Positions 1 through 8,416 of a stretch of 64,000 nucleotides of DNA are shown here, one piece after another. The notes beneath the pieces were generated by a model. The model saw nothing but the letters and a program-made list of their open reading frames with translations, did not search any database and was not told the DNA's origin. Position 1 is the first letter of the stretch. Each line of letters begins with the position of its first letter. This DNA comes from Aquibacillus rhizosphaerae (GTDB taxonomy: Bacteria; Bacillota; Bacilli; Bacillales; Amphibacillaceae): the NCBI RefSeq assembly GCF_030282825.1, contig NZ_JASTZU010000021.1:62001-126000 (forward strand). Direction: 5' to 3'. Made by a program: the position numbers and the translations under genes.

Positions 1-174
1 TTTGCAAGTTATTTGAAAGACTACAGTGACAAAACTCAGTTTATAGTTATTACACATCGTAAAGGTACAATGGAAGAGGCGGACGTTTTATATGGAGTTA
101 CAATGCAAGAGTCAGGTGTTTCAAGATTAGTTTCAGTTAAGCTTGAAGACACACCGGAATTAGTTAAAACATAA
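1..174 (+). CDS. smc: SMC chromosome-condensation ATPase, C-terminal end (partial)
   Basis: The window opens inside a gene whose last 57 codons are present. They read ...[20 protein letters not shown]..., the D-loop/H-loop end of the SMC ATPase head, ending with ...EDTPELVKT and a TAA stop. SMC forms the condensin core with ScpA and ScpB and compacts and segregates the chromosome. It lies 31 bp upstream of ftsY, the usual Bacillus order (rnc-smc-ftsY), so the two are probably co-transcribed. Only the tail is visible, so nothing can be said about the hinge or coiled coils. Confidence 0.93.
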   Translation, partial: FASYLKDYSDKTQFIVITHRKGTMEEADVLYGVTMQESGVSRLVSVKLEDTPELVKT

Positions 175-205
175 AATTTAGATTAGTTAATGAAAGGAAG
201 ATAGT

Positions 206-1201
206 ATGAGTTTTTTCAAGAAGCTTAAAGATAAGTTTACAGGTAACGAAGAAACGGAAGTATCGGATAAGTATAAAGAAGGCTTATCAAAAACAAGAAA
301 TTCATTCTCAAGTAAAATAAATGATCTCGTTGCTAAATATAGAAAAGTAGATGAAGATTTTTTTGAGGATTTAGAAGAAATTCTTATTTCTGCTGATGTC
401 GGTGTGTCTACCGTCATGGATTTAATCGATGAACTGAAAATGGAAGTAAAACGTCAAAATATTAAAGATACTTCTAAGGTGAAAGAAGTAATTTCGGAAA
501 AACTCGTTGAAATTTATTATGGTGAAGACAACGAATCTGTAGAAAAATTGAATTTGCAAGAAGGTGAATTATCAGTTGTATTATTTGTAGGTGTAAATGG
601 TGTAGGTAAAACCACGACTATTGGAAAAGTGGCCCATCAACTTAAACAAGAAGGAAAAAAAGTAGTACTAGCAGCTGGCGATACGTTTCGTGCTGGTGCT
701 ATAGAACAGCTTGAAGTATGGGGAGAGAGAGTTGGCGTAGAAGTCGTTAAACATAATGCTGGGAGTGATCCTGCTGCTGTCATTTATGATGGAGTAAAAG
801 CAGCAAAATCTCGTAATGCGGATGTGCTTTTATGTGATACTGCAGGTAGATTGCAAAACAAAGTTAATTTAATGAATGAACTTTCTAAAGTGAAGCGTGT
901 AATTGAAAAAGAAATTCCAGGTGCACCACATGAAGTGTTACTAGTGTTAGATGCCACAACAGGACAGAATGCAATGAGTCAAGCTAAAACATTTTCTGAA
1001 TCGACAGATGTTACTGGAATCGTACTTACAAAACTAGATGGAACTGCTAAGGGTGGAATTGTACTCGCGATTAGAAATGAGTTGCAAATTCCTGTTAAAT
1101 TTATAGGATTAGGTGAAAAAGTGACAGACTTACAGTCATTTGACGCTCATGCATTTGTGTATGGCTTGTTTGCTGATATGTTGGATGACAATCAAGAATA
1201 A
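206..1201 (+). CDS. ftsY: Signal recognition particle receptor FtsY
   Basis: FtsY is the membrane-associated SRP receptor GTPase that docks Ffh-bound ribosomes at the Sec translocon. The 331-residue protein has a short charged N-terminus, an N domain of helices (about residues 25-110), then the G domain: P-loop GVNGVGKTT near residue 128, DTAGR near 211, TKLDG near 274 and the closing GLGE near 301. It lacks the long acidic A domain of E. coli FtsY, as is normal for Bacillus. ATG is preceded by GAAAGGAAG. Its partner ffh lies downstream, separated by an unusual spacer and ylxM. Length and motifs match the family fully. Confidence 0.97.
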   Translation: MSFFKKLKDKFTGNEETEVSDKYKEGLSKTRNSFSSKINDLVAKYRKVDEDFFEDLEEILISADVGVSTVMDLIDELKMEVKRQNIKDTSKVKEVISEKLVEIYYGEDNESVEKLNLQEGELSVVLFVGVNGVGKTTTIGKVAHQLKQEGKKVVLAAGDTFRAGAIEQLEVWGERVGVEVVKHNAGSDPAAVIYDGVKAAKSRNADVLLCDTAGRLQNKVNLMNELSKVKRVIEKEIPGAPHEVLLVLDATTGQNAMSQAKTFSESTDVTGIVLTKLDGTAKGGIVLAIRNELQIPVKFIGLGEKVTDLQSFDAHAFVYGLFADMLDDNQE

Positions 1202-1449
1202 TTACTTGACAGATATAGGGTTATTCCGATAGTATTTTTATGACATTTATGATTGCTGAGAATAATACAATGTCGGACTACAGCTAGTTCTAGTACTATC
1301 GTGAGAGTTCCCTCACATGTAAGGGAAAGGACATTGAATTACTTTTGCTGTCTTTATCCCCAATGAACTAGTGAAATTAAGTCCAACCGTTATGAAACAG
1401 GTTTGTGCTTTGCTGACTAAAGGCATTTCACTTAAAGGGAGTGCTCAAA
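1202..1449 (+). other. Structured spacer between ftsY and ylxM (candidate RNA element)
   Basis: No gene is visible. The 248-bp spacer holds several perfect complementary segments: CGATAGTA 1227-1234 with TACTATCG 1294-1301; GACATT 1242-1247 with AATGTC 1269-1274; CAATGTC 1268-1274 with GACATTG 1330-1336; CTAGTTC 1284-1290 with GAACTAG 1365-1371; hairpin GTGAG/CTCAC 1301-1316; AGTGAAAT 1370-1377 with ATTTCACT 1425-1432. Several are mutually exclusive, and the last ends just before the ylxM Shine-Dalgarno. It does not match a riboswitch class I recognise. It could be a leader controlling ylxM-ffh, or decayed DNA. Confidence 0.45.
1206..1235 (+). promoter_or_regulatory. Candidate sigma-A promoter for ylxM-ffh
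   Basis: TTGACA at 1206-1211 is a perfect -35 box; TAGTAT at 1230-1235 is a -10 with 4 of 6 matches, spaced by 18 bp. It lies immediately after the ftsY stop, so ylxM-ffh may be transcribed on its own with a leader of about 205 nt. The -10 lies within one of the inverted segments described for the spacer. Confidence 0.45.
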
Positions 1450-1776
1450 TTGTTGGAAAAAACTACTCGCGTTAATTTTCTGTTTGATTTTTATCAAGAA
1501 TTATTAACTCCTAAGCAAAGAAACTATATGGAAATGTATTATTTAGAAGACTATTCTCTAGGAGAAATATCAGAAACAAGTGAAGTTTCCAGACAAGCTG
1601 TCTATGATAATATTCGTCGAACCGAATCCATGTTAGAGGCTTATGAAAAGAAATTACAACTATATGATAAATTTCAACAGAGAATGCATTTAATCGAACA
1701 GTTAGAACAAATGGTAGTTAGTCACGAATTGAAAGATATTGATTCATTAATAAAATCGTTAAGAGAATTAGATTAG
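1450..1776 (+). CDS. ylxM: YlxM, SRP-associated helix-turn-helix protein
   Basis: A 108-residue protein of the UPF0122/YlxM family, a small sigma-factor-region-4-like HTH protein found next to ffh and shown in related Gram-positives to modulate SRP. The HTH is visible at about residues 28-55 ([20 protein letters not shown]), followed by a coiled-coil-like tail. A longer frame opens with GTG at 1441, but that codon overlaps the Shine-Dalgarno AAAGGGAG (1435-1442); TTG at 1450 has 7-nt spacing and gives the family N-terminus MLEKTTR. It lies 12 bp upstream of ffh, so coupling is expected. Confidence 0.88.
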   Translation: MLEKTTRVNFLFDFYQELLTPKQRNYMEMYYLEDYSLGEISETSEVSRQAVYDNIRRTESMLEAYEKKLQLYDKFQQRMHLIEQLEQMVVSHELKDIDSLIKSLRELD

Positions 1777-1788
1777 GAGGCGAGTTAT

Positions 1789-3141
1789 ATGGCATTTGAA
1801 GGTTTAGCCGACCGCCTACAGAGTACAATACAAAAGATTAAGGGCAAAGGTAAAGTAACTGAACAAGATGTAAAAGAAATGACACGTGAAGTCCGTCTTG
1901 CTTTATTGGAAGCGGATGTTAACTTTAAAGTTGTGAAAGATTTTGTTAAACGTGTAAAAGAGCGTGCTGTCGGTCAAGAGGTTATGGAAAGTTTAACACC
2001 TGGTCAACAAGTCATTAAAGTAGTAAAAGAAGAATTAACTAGTTTAATGGGTGGAGAGCAAAGTAAAATAGCAGTTGCTGACAGGTCGCCAACTGTAATT
2101 ATGATGGTAGGTTTACAAGGTGCTGGTAAAACAACTACTACAGGTAAGTTGGCCAATTTATTACGAAAAAAATATAACCGAAAACCTCTACTTGTTGCAG
2201 CTGATATATATCGTCCAGCAGCAATCAAGCAATTAGAGACACTTGGTAGCCAACTGGGAATGCCTGTATTTTCATTAGGTACGGAAGTAAGCCCTGTTGA
2301 AATAGCCAACAAAGCTATTGAACAAGCAAAAGCTGAGCATAATGATTATGTAATTATAGATACAGCTGGTCGACTTCATGTGGATACTGATTTGATGGAT
2401 GAATTACAACAAATCAAGACGAATGTGAATCCAAATGAAATTTTCTTAGTGGTTGATGCTATGACAGGACAAGATGCTGTTAATGTAGCAGAGAGCTTTA
2501 ACGAGCAATTAGACATCTCTGGAGTAGTTTTAACTAAGTTAGATGGTGACACACGTGGTGGTGCTGCATTGTCTATAAAAGCAGTCACTGATAAGCCAAT
2601 TAAGTTTGCTGGTATGGGTGAGAAGCTCGATGAGTTAGAAGCATTTCATCCAGAACGGATGGCGTCTCGAATTCTTGGTATGGGAGATGTTTTGTCTCTT
2701 ATTGAGAAAGCACAAGATAATGTAGATGAGAAAAAAGCAAAAGAGTTAGAACAAAAGATGCGTTCTGCTTCATTTACGTTCGATGACTTTCTAGAACAAA
2801 TGGGTCAAGTGAAAAATATGGGACCTTTAGAAGATCTTATCGGAATGTTACCGGGTGCTAACAAGATGAAAGGCTTAAAAAATGTTCAATTTGATGAGAA
2901 GCAAATTTCTCATGTGGAAGCGATCATTCAATCCATGACAAAAAAAGAAAGACAGGATCCAAGTTTGATGAATGCAAGCCGTAAGAAGCGGATAGCAAAG
3001 GGGTCTGGAAGATCAGTTTCCGAAGTGAATAGACTCTTAAAGCAGTTTGAAGATATGAAAAAAATGATGAAACAAATGACGAATATGCAAGGCGGAAAAA
3101 AAGGTAAAAAAGGAAAAGGACTTAATTTTCCATTCATGTAA
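1789..3141 (+). CDS. ffh: Signal recognition particle protein Ffh (SRP54)
   Basis: Ffh binds the scRNA/4.5S RNA and signal peptides and, with FtsY, delivers membrane and secreted proteins. The 450-residue protein shows the N domain (1-90), G domain with P-loop GLQGAGKTT near residue 108, DTAGR near 191 and TKLDGDTRGG near 247, and a methionine-rich M domain (about 300-440) with the RNA-binding SGRS segment. The C-terminus is a Gly/Lys/Met tail. Start ATG has a good GGAGG site. It sits between ylxM and rpsP, the standard Bacillus order. Confidence 0.98.
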   Translation: MAFEGLADRLQSTIQKIKGKGKVTEQDVKEMTREVRLALLEADVNFKVVKDFVKRVKERAVGQEVMESLTPGQQVIKVVKEELTSLMGGEQSKIAVADRSPTVIMMVGLQGAGKTTTTGKLANLLRKKYNRKPLLVAADIYRPAAIKQLETLGSQLGMPVFSLGTEVSPVEIANKAIEQAKAEHNDYVIIDTAGRLHVDTDLMDELQQIKTNVNPNEIFLVVDAMTGQDAVNVAESFNEQLDISGVVLTKLDGDTRGGAALSIKAVTDKPIKFAGMGEKLDELEAFHPERMASRILGMGDVLSLIEKAQDNVDEKKAKELEQKMRSASFTFDDFLEQMGQVKNMGPLEDLIGMLPGANKMKGLKNVQFDEKQISHVEAIIQSMTKKERQDPSLMNASRKKRIAKGSGRSVSEVNRLLKQFEDMKKMMKQMTNMQGGKKGKKGKGLNFPFM

Positions 3142-3152
3142 TGTAAAAACAC

Positions 3153-3181
3153 TTTACAGACAAATTAAATTCTGATAGAAT
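3153..3181 (+). promoter_or_regulatory. Sigma-A promoter for rpsP
   Basis: TTTACA (3153-3158), 17-bp spacer, TAGAAT (3176-3181) with an upstream TGn (3173-3175), so an extended -10. Transcription would start near 3188, about 35 nt before the rpsP start. It implies that rpsP-khpA can be transcribed independently of ffh. Confidence 0.6.
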
Positions 3182-3222
3182 CTAAACTTGTGTAAAACAA
3201 TTATTTATGGAGGTGCGAACAC

Positions 3223-3495
3223 ATGGCAGTAAAAATTCGCCTAAAGCGTATGGGATCAAAAAGAAATCCATTTTATCGTGTAGTAGTTGCTGATTCACGT
3301 TCTCCTCGTGACGGACGTTTAATCGAGCAAATTGGCACATACAATCCGGTAGCAAACCCGGTTGAAGTGAAATTAGATGAAGAAAAAGCTCTTGATTGGA
3401 TGGCTAAAGGAGCTAAGCCAAGCGATACAGTACGTAACTTATTTTCAAACGAAGGCATCATGAAGAAATTCCACGACTCTAAAAACCAAAAGTAA
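3223..3495 (+). CDS. rpsP: 30S ribosomal protein S16
   Basis: S16 binds 16S rRNA in the 5' domain and is needed for 30S assembly. The 90-residue length and the N-terminus [20 protein letters not shown] are diagnostic. A strong GGAGGTG site precedes ATG. It has its own apparent promoter and is followed after 14 bp by khpA, the conserved rpsP-khpA pair. Confidence 0.98.
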   Translation: MAVKIRLKRMGSKRNPFYRVVVADSRSPRDGRLIEQIGTYNPVANPVEVKLDEEKALDWMAKGAKPSDTVRNLFSNEGIMKKFHDSKNQK

Positions 3496-3509
3496 AGTAG
3501 TGTGATATC

Positions 3510-3740
3510 ATGATGAAATCCTTGATAGAAACAATAGTAACACCATTAGTTGATTATCCAGATGACATAGTAGTAACAGAAAATGAAGAAGAGCATAAAA
3601 TTGTTTATCATTTGTCTGTGAATCCAGATGATGTGGGAAAAGTAATTGGCAAGAATGGTAGGATTGCAAAAGCGATTCGAACTGTTGTTTATGCAGCGGG
3701 ATCGGATACGAAAAAGCGTATTTATCTTGATATTGTGTAG
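3510..3740 (+). CDS. khpA: KH-domain RNA-binding protein KhpA (YlqC)
   Basis: A 76-residue single KH-domain protein. The GKVIGKNGR motif (GxxG loop) lies at about residues 46-54. In Gram-positives KhpA forms a complex with KhpB/Jag that binds many RNAs and affects cell division and elongation; KhpB is not in this window. Two adjacent ATG codons (3510, 3513) are possible starts, neither with a strong Shine-Dalgarno, suggesting coupling to rpsP. An intrinsic terminator follows directly. Confidence 0.93.
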   Translation: MMKSLIETIVTPLVDYPDDIVVTENEEEHKIVYHLSVNPDDVGKVIGKNGRIAKAIRTVVYAAGSDTKKRIYLDIV

Positions 3741-3770
3741 AAAGGGAGAGGGGGAACCTTTCCCTTTTTT
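3741..3770 (+). terminator. Intrinsic terminator after khpA
   Basis: AAAGGGA (3741-3747) pairs with TCCCTTT (3761-3767) and the 3' arm runs into a T tract ending at 3770. It begins at the base after the khpA stop and separates rpsP-khpA from ylqD-rimM-trmD, perhaps incompletely. Confidence 0.6.
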
Positions 3771-3836
3771 CACTATCTATTAATATTATTTTATTTCGTT
3801 GGTTTCTTTATCCTTCTTGAGAGAGGCTGAAGTACA

Positions 3837-4223
3837 GTGAAAATTATTCAAAAAATACCTGTAAAGCAAATACTTACTGAAGCTAGTAAAAATAAACTTG
3901 AACATAGCTTTTACGAAAATAAACAGCAACTTGAACAAGAGTGTCAACAGCTTTTATTTGAGCAGAAGAAACTCCAAAATAAAAAAGGCGTTTCAAAAGA
4001 AGAGGTATATAAGAGGTTTCAAAAAGAAATAACTAAGCGGAAAGACAAGATGAAATGGTTAGATTTCCAATTAGAACAATTAAACATATTACCGATTGGA
4101 AGCGAAATAACAGAAGGTGAAGTTGAATCTCTTGTTGAAGTTGCAGAAGGTAGTAATTGGGATGAGATAATAGATGATAAAGCAATCATCGTAAAAGACG
4201 GTATTGTGATTCAAATAAAATAG
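3837..4223 (+). CDS. ylqD: YlqD family protein of unknown function
   Basis: A 128-residue protein at the position of Bacillus ylqD and with the family-like N-terminus MKIIQKIPVKQILTE. The middle (about residues 24-75) is rich in Gln, Lys and Glu and looks coiled-coil; the C-terminal 40 residues are acidic with a small beta-rich end. GTG start with a purine-rich GAGAGAGG site somewhat far upstream. It precedes rimM by 12 bp, so a link to ribosome maturation or RNA is suggested only by context. Function is not established. Confidence 0.82.
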   Translation: MKIIQKIPVKQILTEASKNKLEHSFYENKQQLEQECQQLLFEQKKLQNKKGVSKEEVYKRFQKEITKRKDKMKWLDFQLEQLNILPIGSEITEGEVESLVEVAEGSNWDEIIDDKAIIVKDGIVIQIK

Positions 4224-4235
4224 CAGGTGATTTAT

Positions 4236-4754
4236 ATGAGTGATAATTTATTTAACGTTGGTAAAATAGTAAATACACATGGAATTAAAGGTGAAGTTAA
4301 AGTTGTTAGGATAACAGATTTTGAAGAACGTTTTAAAAATGGTGAAAAACTCTATTTTGTAGGAAAAGATGAAAGTCATGTTGTTCCACTAGTTATTGAT
4401 GGACACCGTCAACATAAGAATTTTGATTTATTACACTTTGAATCTTATGATTCCATCAATCAAGTCGAACATTTTAAAGATGGCTTTTTGAAAATAAGTC
4501 AAGATCAACTGACACCACTTGAAGAAGGTGACTTTTATTACCATGAGATTATTGGCTGTCGCGTTCTTACTGTATCCGGAGAAGAATTAGGAGAGATAAA
4601 GGAGATATTATCTCCTGGCGCAAATGATGTTTGGGTAGTAAAGCGAGATAAACAAAAAGATATTCTCATTCCTTATATTGAAGATATAGTAAAACAAGTG
4701 AATATAGCTGAGCAAACCATTGTAATTGAACCAATGGAAGGATTGCTAGATTAA
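4236..4754 (+). CDS. rimM: 16S rRNA-processing protein RimM
   Basis: RimM binds S19 and helps mature the 30S head. The 172-residue protein has the N-terminal RimM barrel ([17 protein letters not shown], residues 5-21) and a C-terminal PRC-barrel (about 95-170). A GTG nine bases upstream (4227) lies within the Shine-Dalgarno CAGGTGA, so the ATG at 4236 is the likely start. Its stop overlaps the trmD start by one base (TAATG), which indicates translational coupling. Confidence 0.95.
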   Translation: MSDNLFNVGKIVNTHGIKGEVKVVRITDFEERFKNGEKLYFVGKDESHVVPLVIDGHRQHKNFDLLHFESYDSINQVEHFKDGFLKISQDQLTPLEEGDFYYHEIIGCRVLTVSGEELGEIKEILSPGANDVWVVKRDKQKDILIPYIEDIVKQVNIAEQTIVIEPMEGLLD

Positions 4755-5476
4755 TGCAAATTGACATATTAACGTTGTTTCCAGAAATGTTTGAAGGCGT
4801 GTTTAATTCTTCAATTTTAAAAAAAGCACAAGAAGCTAATGCATTTAATGTTAACTATATAAATTTCCGTGATTATACTGAAAACAAACATAATAAGGTA
4901 GATGATTATCCATATGGTGGTGGTGCGGGAATGGTCCTCACTCCACAACCTATATTTGATGCTGTGGAGGATCTTACAAAATATACAGATAGAAAGCCAC
5001 GGATTGTTCTTATGTGTCCACAAGGTGAACCACATAGTCAGAAAAAGGCATTAGAGTTTTCTAATGAAGATCACCTTGTCTTTATTTGTGGTCATTATGA
5101 AGGTTATGATGAGAGAATTAGACAAAACTTAGTAACAGATGAAATATCTATAGGTGATTATGTTTTAACTGGTGGAGAACTCGGGGCAATGGTTGTTATT
5201 GATAGTGTAGTTCGACTTTTACCGGGTGTGCTAGGTAATGAGCTTTCTGCACCTGAAGATTCTTTTTCACAAGGGTTATTGGAGCACCCCCATTATACTC
5301 GGCCAGCTGACTTCCGGGGTCTTAAGGTCCCTGACGTGCTATTATCGGGCAATCATGCCAAGATAGACCAATGGCGCAAACAAGAATCGTTAAAAAGGAC
5401 TTATGAACGTAGGAAAGAGTTATTAAAAGACTATCCACTTTCAGATAAAGAAATAGAATGGTTAAAAAAACTCTGA
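4754..5476 (+). CDS. trmD: tRNA (guanine-37-N1)-methyltransferase TrmD
   Basis: TrmD methylates G37 of tRNAs to prevent +1 frameshifting, using S-adenosylmethionine bound in a SPOUT trefoil knot. The 240-residue protein shows [16 protein letters not shown] at the start, the RNA-binding [12 protein letters not shown] region, and the knot segments [11 protein letters not shown] and [15 protein letters not shown]. The length is typical. Its start codon overlaps the rimM stop; no Shine-Dalgarno is apparent, so it probably depends on rimM translation. Confidence 0.97.
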   Translation: MQIDILTLFPEMFEGVFNSSILKKAQEANAFNVNYINFRDYTENKHNKVDDYPYGGGAGMVLTPQPIFDAVEDLTKYTDRKPRIVLMCPQGEPHSQKKALEFSNEDHLVFICGHYEGYDERIRQNLVTDEISIGDYVLTGGELGAMVVIDSVVRLLPGVLGNELSAPEDSFSQGLLEHPHYTRPADFRGLKVPDVLLSGNHAKIDQWRKQESLKRTYERRKELLKDYPLSDKEIEWLKKL

Positions 5477-5493
5477 AAACTATGAGATAATGG

Positions 5494-5522
5494 TTGAAGT
5501 GCTATGGTAAATATGATATATT
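5494..5522 (+). promoter_or_regulatory. Extended -10 sigma-A promoter for rplS
   Basis: TTGAAG (5494-5499), 17-bp spacer, TATATT (5517-5522), with TGA immediately upstream of the -10. The predicted start near 5529 places the leader hairpin a few bases from the 5' end. Confidence 0.65.
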
Positions 5523-5528
5523 ATTTGT

Positions 5529-5605
5529 TGTGCTTGAGATAACTCTCAAGTCGTATAAACGATGTTCCGCTTTCAGAAACTTGTTTTAGATATGAGCATT
5601 GGTTT
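5529..5605 (+). ncRNA. Ribosomal protein L19 leader (autoregulatory leader RNA)
   Basis: The short 5' untranslated region of rplS has a hairpin CTTGAGA/TCTCAAG (5533-5550, loop TAAC), followed by a conserved-looking tract CGATGTTCCGCTTT (5560-5573). Position, size and hairpin fit the L19 leader class described upstream of rplS in low-GC Gram-positives, where L19 is thought to bind its own mRNA. I matched it by context and memory of the class, not by a covariance model; the boundaries are approximate. Confidence 0.55.
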
Positions 5606-5622
5606 GGAAGGAGTGTAACAGG

Positions 5623-5967
5623 ATGCCTAATTTAATCGAAGAAGTAACAAAAGAACAACTTCGTACCGATCGTCCTGATTTCCGACCTGGAGATACATTA
5701 AAAGTTCACGTTAAAGTTGTTGAAGGAACTCGTGAGCGTATCCAGGTGTTTGAAGGCGTAGTTATCAAACGTCAAAACGGCGGAATCAGTGAGACATTCA
5801 CTGTACGTAAGATTTCTTACGGTGTAGGTGTTGAACGTACTTTTCCAGTACATTCACCTCGTGTAGACAAGATTGAAGTAAGCCGTCGTGGTAAAGTACG
5901 TCGTGCAAAACTTTATTATCTTCGTGAACTACGTGGTAAAGCTGCGCGTATTAAAGAAATTCGCTAA
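5623..5967 (+). CDS. rplS: 50S ribosomal protein L19
   Basis: L19 sits at the subunit interface of the 50S. The 114-residue protein carries the signature region [18 protein letters not shown] and ends in [10 protein letters not shown]. The open frame extends upstream to a TTG at 5599, but the ATG at 5623 has GGAAGGAG 9 nt before it and gives the family N-terminus ([14 protein letters not shown]). It has its own promoter and leader and is followed by a strong terminator. Confidence 0.97.
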   Translation: MPNLIEEVTKEQLRTDRPDFRPGDTLKVHVKVVEGTRERIQVFEGVVIKRQNGGISETFTVRKISYGVGVERTFPVHSPRVDKIEVSRRGKVRRAKLYYLRELRGKAARIKEIR

Positions 5968-5977
5968 TTGTAAATGT

Positions 5978-6007
5978 AAAAGGAGCTTGCTTTGTCAAGC
6001 TCCTTTT
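5978..6007 (+). terminator. Intrinsic terminator after rplS
   Basis: AAGGAGCTTG and CAAGCTCCTT form a perfect 10-bp stem with a small loop, followed by a T tract. It closes the rplS transcription unit. Confidence 0.85.
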
Positions 6008-6129
6008 TTCTCTATTTAAAATAATCTTAAAAAACTAGTTACATTATTTGTTTTAAAATAAAATCAATGAATAATAATACATATAATCCCTAATAATTAC
6101 TATTGTATTAAGCTCGGAGGAGAACGTAG

Positions 6130-6690
6130 ATGGCCAAAAAGAAAAGTGAATGGCTTGATTGGATAAAAGCGCTTATTATTGCGGGTCTTCTTGCGTTTGT
6201 GGTACGTATGTTTTTCTTTGCCCCTATTGTAGTTGACGGCCCCTCGATGTTACCCACATTAGAAAACGGAGATCACATGATTGTCAATAAGTTTAGTTAT
6301 ACAATCGGAGACCCGGAACGTTTTGATATCGTCGTTTTTCATGCGACTCTTGATAAAGATTATATTAAACGAGTAATTGGATTACCAGGGGAAACTGTAG
6401 AGGTGAAAGATGAAATATTGTACATTAATGGGGAAGAAGTTGACGAGCCGTTCTTAAATGATAAAATAGCGCAAATAACAAATAATCAAGTGTACACATT
6501 TGATTTTACAATGGAGGATATTCCTGGTGAATATCAAACCATTCCTGATGATCATGTATTGGTTCTGGGAGATAATAGAAGTAATTCAACGGATAGTCGT
6601 CTATTAGGACTTATTTCGTATGATCAATTAGTTGGTGAAACGAGTATTATATATTGGCCACCAAATCGGATAGGATTTACAAAAGAATAG
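6130..6690 (+). CDS. lepB: Type I signal peptidase
   Basis: Membrane serine protease that removes signal peptides from exported proteins. The 186 residues contain one N-terminal transmembrane helix (about 12-31), the catalytic serine in VDGPSMLPT (Ser39), the general-base lysine in YIKRVIGLPGE (Lys80), and the GDNRSNSTDSR box near residue 145. This is the single-TM Bacillus Sip type. GGAGGAG precedes ATG. It lies 9 bp before rbgA, where many Bacillaceae carry a sip gene; several paralogues usually exist, so the exact sip letter cannot be assigned. Confidence 0.93.
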   Translation: MAKKKSEWLDWIKALIIAGLLAFVVRMFFFAPIVVDGPSMLPTLENGDHMIVNKFSYTIGDPERFDIVVFHATLDKDYIKRVIGLPGETVEVKDEILYINGEEVDEPFLNDKIAQITNNQVYTFDFTMEDIPGEYQTIPDDHVLVLGDNRSNSTDSRLLGLISYDQLVGETSIIYWPPNRIGFTKE

Positions 6691-6699
6691 GATGATATT

Positions 6700-7545
6700 A
6701 TGACAATTCAATGGTTTCCTGGGCACATGGCTAAAGCAAAAAGAGAAGTACAAGAAAAATTAAAGCTTGTTGACTTTGTAATTGAACTTGTAGATGCCAG
6801 AGCACCAGAATCTTCGCAAAATCCAATGCTTCAACAAGTATTACAAGATAAGCCAAAAATGATTGTTTTAATGAAAAGAGATTTAGCTGACCCGAATCAA
6901 ACAGATGCTTGGATAGATGCTTATAAAAAGAGGGATATTCCAGCATTAGCTGTTGATGTACAGCAAAAACAAGATATCCAGCGTGTAATTTCACTTGCAA
7001 AGGATTTAGGTAAGGCAAAGTTAGAAAAACTTCGTAAGAAGGGTATTAGACCTAGACCTGCACGTGCAATGATTATTGGTATTCCCAATGTTGGAAAATC
7101 GACGCTTATTAATCGTTTAGCAGGAAAAAAGATAGCAAAGACTGGTGATCGCCCCGGTGTGACAACAAGTCAGCAGTGGATTAAAGTAAAAAAAGATTTT
7201 GAGTTATTGGATACTCCAGGAATATTATGGCCTAAATTTGAAGATCAGGTTGTTGGCTACCGTTTAGCAGCTATTGGTACTATTAAGGACCAATTATTAC
7301 CCTTAGAGGATATTGCTGCCTTTACAATTACTTATCTGCAAAACCATTATCCGAAAGTGTTAGAATCTAGGTTTAAAATTACGAAAAATCAAGATGATAT
7401 GGCGGAAATTTTTGAAGAAATTGGTGTGCTTAGAGGTTGCTTAGAAAGTGGAGGAAAAGTTAATTATGAAAAAACTGCGGATGTAATTATTCGTGATTTA
7501 CGTTCTGGTCGACTTGGGCAATTAACTTTAGAGCACCCGGAGTAG
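6700..7545 (+). CDS. rbgA: Ribosome biogenesis GTPase RbgA (YlqF)
   Basis: RbgA is an essential circularly permuted GTPase needed for late 50S assembly (uL16 incorporation). The 281-residue protein begins MTIQWFPGHMAKAKRE and shows the permuted order: NKxD-like MKRDLADP near residue 63 comes before the P-loop GIPNVGKSTLINRL (about 127-140) and DTPGILWP near 172. The C-terminal ANTAR-like helical domain follows. It is transcribed with the upstream signal peptidase and ends just before a terminator. Confidence 0.97.
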   Translation: MTIQWFPGHMAKAKREVQEKLKLVDFVIELVDARAPESSQNPMLQQVLQDKPKMIVLMKRDLADPNQTDAWIDAYKKRDIPALAVDVQQKQDIQRVISLAKDLGKAKLEKLRKKGIRPRPARAMIIGIPNVGKSTLINRLAGKKIAKTGDRPGVTTSQQWIKVKKDFELLDTPGILWPKFEDQVVGYRLAAIGTIKDQLLPLEDIAAFTITYLQNHYPKVLESRFKITKNQDDMAEIFEEIGVLRGCLESGGKVNYEKTADVIIRDLRSGRLGQLTLEHPE

Positions 7546-7555
7546 GAAAAGGTTT

Positions 7556-7589
7556 AGGCATTCAAAAAAGGATGCCTTTATTTTTTTTG
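7556..7589 (+). terminator. Intrinsic terminator between rbgA and rnhB
   Basis: AGGCAT (7556-7561) pairs with ATGCCT (7572-7577), followed by a T-rich tract to 7589. An in-frame ATG for rnhB at 7572 lies inside the 3' arm, which argues against its use as a start codon. Confidence 0.7.
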
Positions 7590-7628
7590 AATTTTGCCGA
7601 TAAAATAGGAATAGGAGGTTTTAGTATA

Positions 7629-8402
7629 GTGGGGAAACAACAAACAATAGCGGAGATTAATTATTTATTTAAAAATGACAGGTTAACGGACGAGCAACTG
7701 ACATATTTGAAATTGGATGAGCGGACCGGTGTAAAAAAACTAATTGAAAAATATGAGCGAAAAATACAAAAAAAGGAACAACAAAGAGAACAATTTGAAA
7801 AAATGCTTACATATGAGCGAACTCAATATCGACAAGGAAAAACATGGATAGCTGGTATCGATGAGGCTGGTCGAGGTCCTTTGGCTGGACCGGTTGTTGC
7901 TGCTGCAGTTATTCTACATAAAGATTTTTATTTACCAGGGTTAAATGATTCAAAGCAGTTAAGTAAGAAAAAACGGGACGAATTTTATTCAATTATTACA
8001 CAAGAGGCTGTATCTTTTGGGGTTGGCATTATTCATAATCAAGAGATAGATCAAATTAATATTTATAATGCAACGAAGAAGGCGATGAAAAAATCAATTC
8101 AACAACTAAATCCATTTCCGGACCATATATTAATCGATGCGGTACCATTGGAGGATGTACTTTGTACCAGTGAGTCCATTGTTAAAGGTGATCAAAAGAG
8201 CATCTCGATAGCAGCAGCAAGTGTGATTGCGAAAGTAACAAGGGACAATCTGATGGAAAGTCTACACGAAAGGTATCCTAATTATAATTTTGCATCCAAT
8301 ATGGGTTATGGAACAAAAGATCACATTAGTGCGATTGAGACGCATGGGCTGACTGATTATCATAGAAAATCGTTCACGATAGGTAGTAGCAAAAAAGGTT
8401 AA
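7629..8402 (+). CDS. rnhB: Ribonuclease HII
   Basis: RNase HII cuts RNA in RNA-DNA hybrids and incises single ribonucleotides in DNA. From the GTG at 7629 the protein has 257 residues: a Lys/Gln-rich N-terminal extension (1-70) as in Bacillus RnhB, then GIDEAGRGPLAGP (catalytic Asp78 and Glu79), NDSKQLSKKKR, a further acidic site in LIDAVP, and the C-terminal GYGTKDH. The start is chosen because TAGGAGGTT lies 10 nt upstream, while the longer ATG start lies in a terminator stem. Confidence 0.95.
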   Translation: MGKQQTIAEINYLFKNDRLTDEQLTYLKLDERTGVKKLIEKYERKIQKKEQQREQFEKMLTYERTQYRQGKTWIAGIDEAGRGPLAGPVVAAAVILHKDFYLPGLNDSKQLSKKKRDEFYSIITQEAVSFGVGIIHNQEIDQINIYNATKKAMKKSIQQLNPFPDHILIDAVPLEDVLCTSESIVKGDQKSISIAAASVIAKVTRDNLMESLHERYPNYNFASNMGYGTKDHISAIETHGLTDYHRKSFTIGSSKKG

Positions 8403-8416
8403 AGAGGAGGCTTTTT

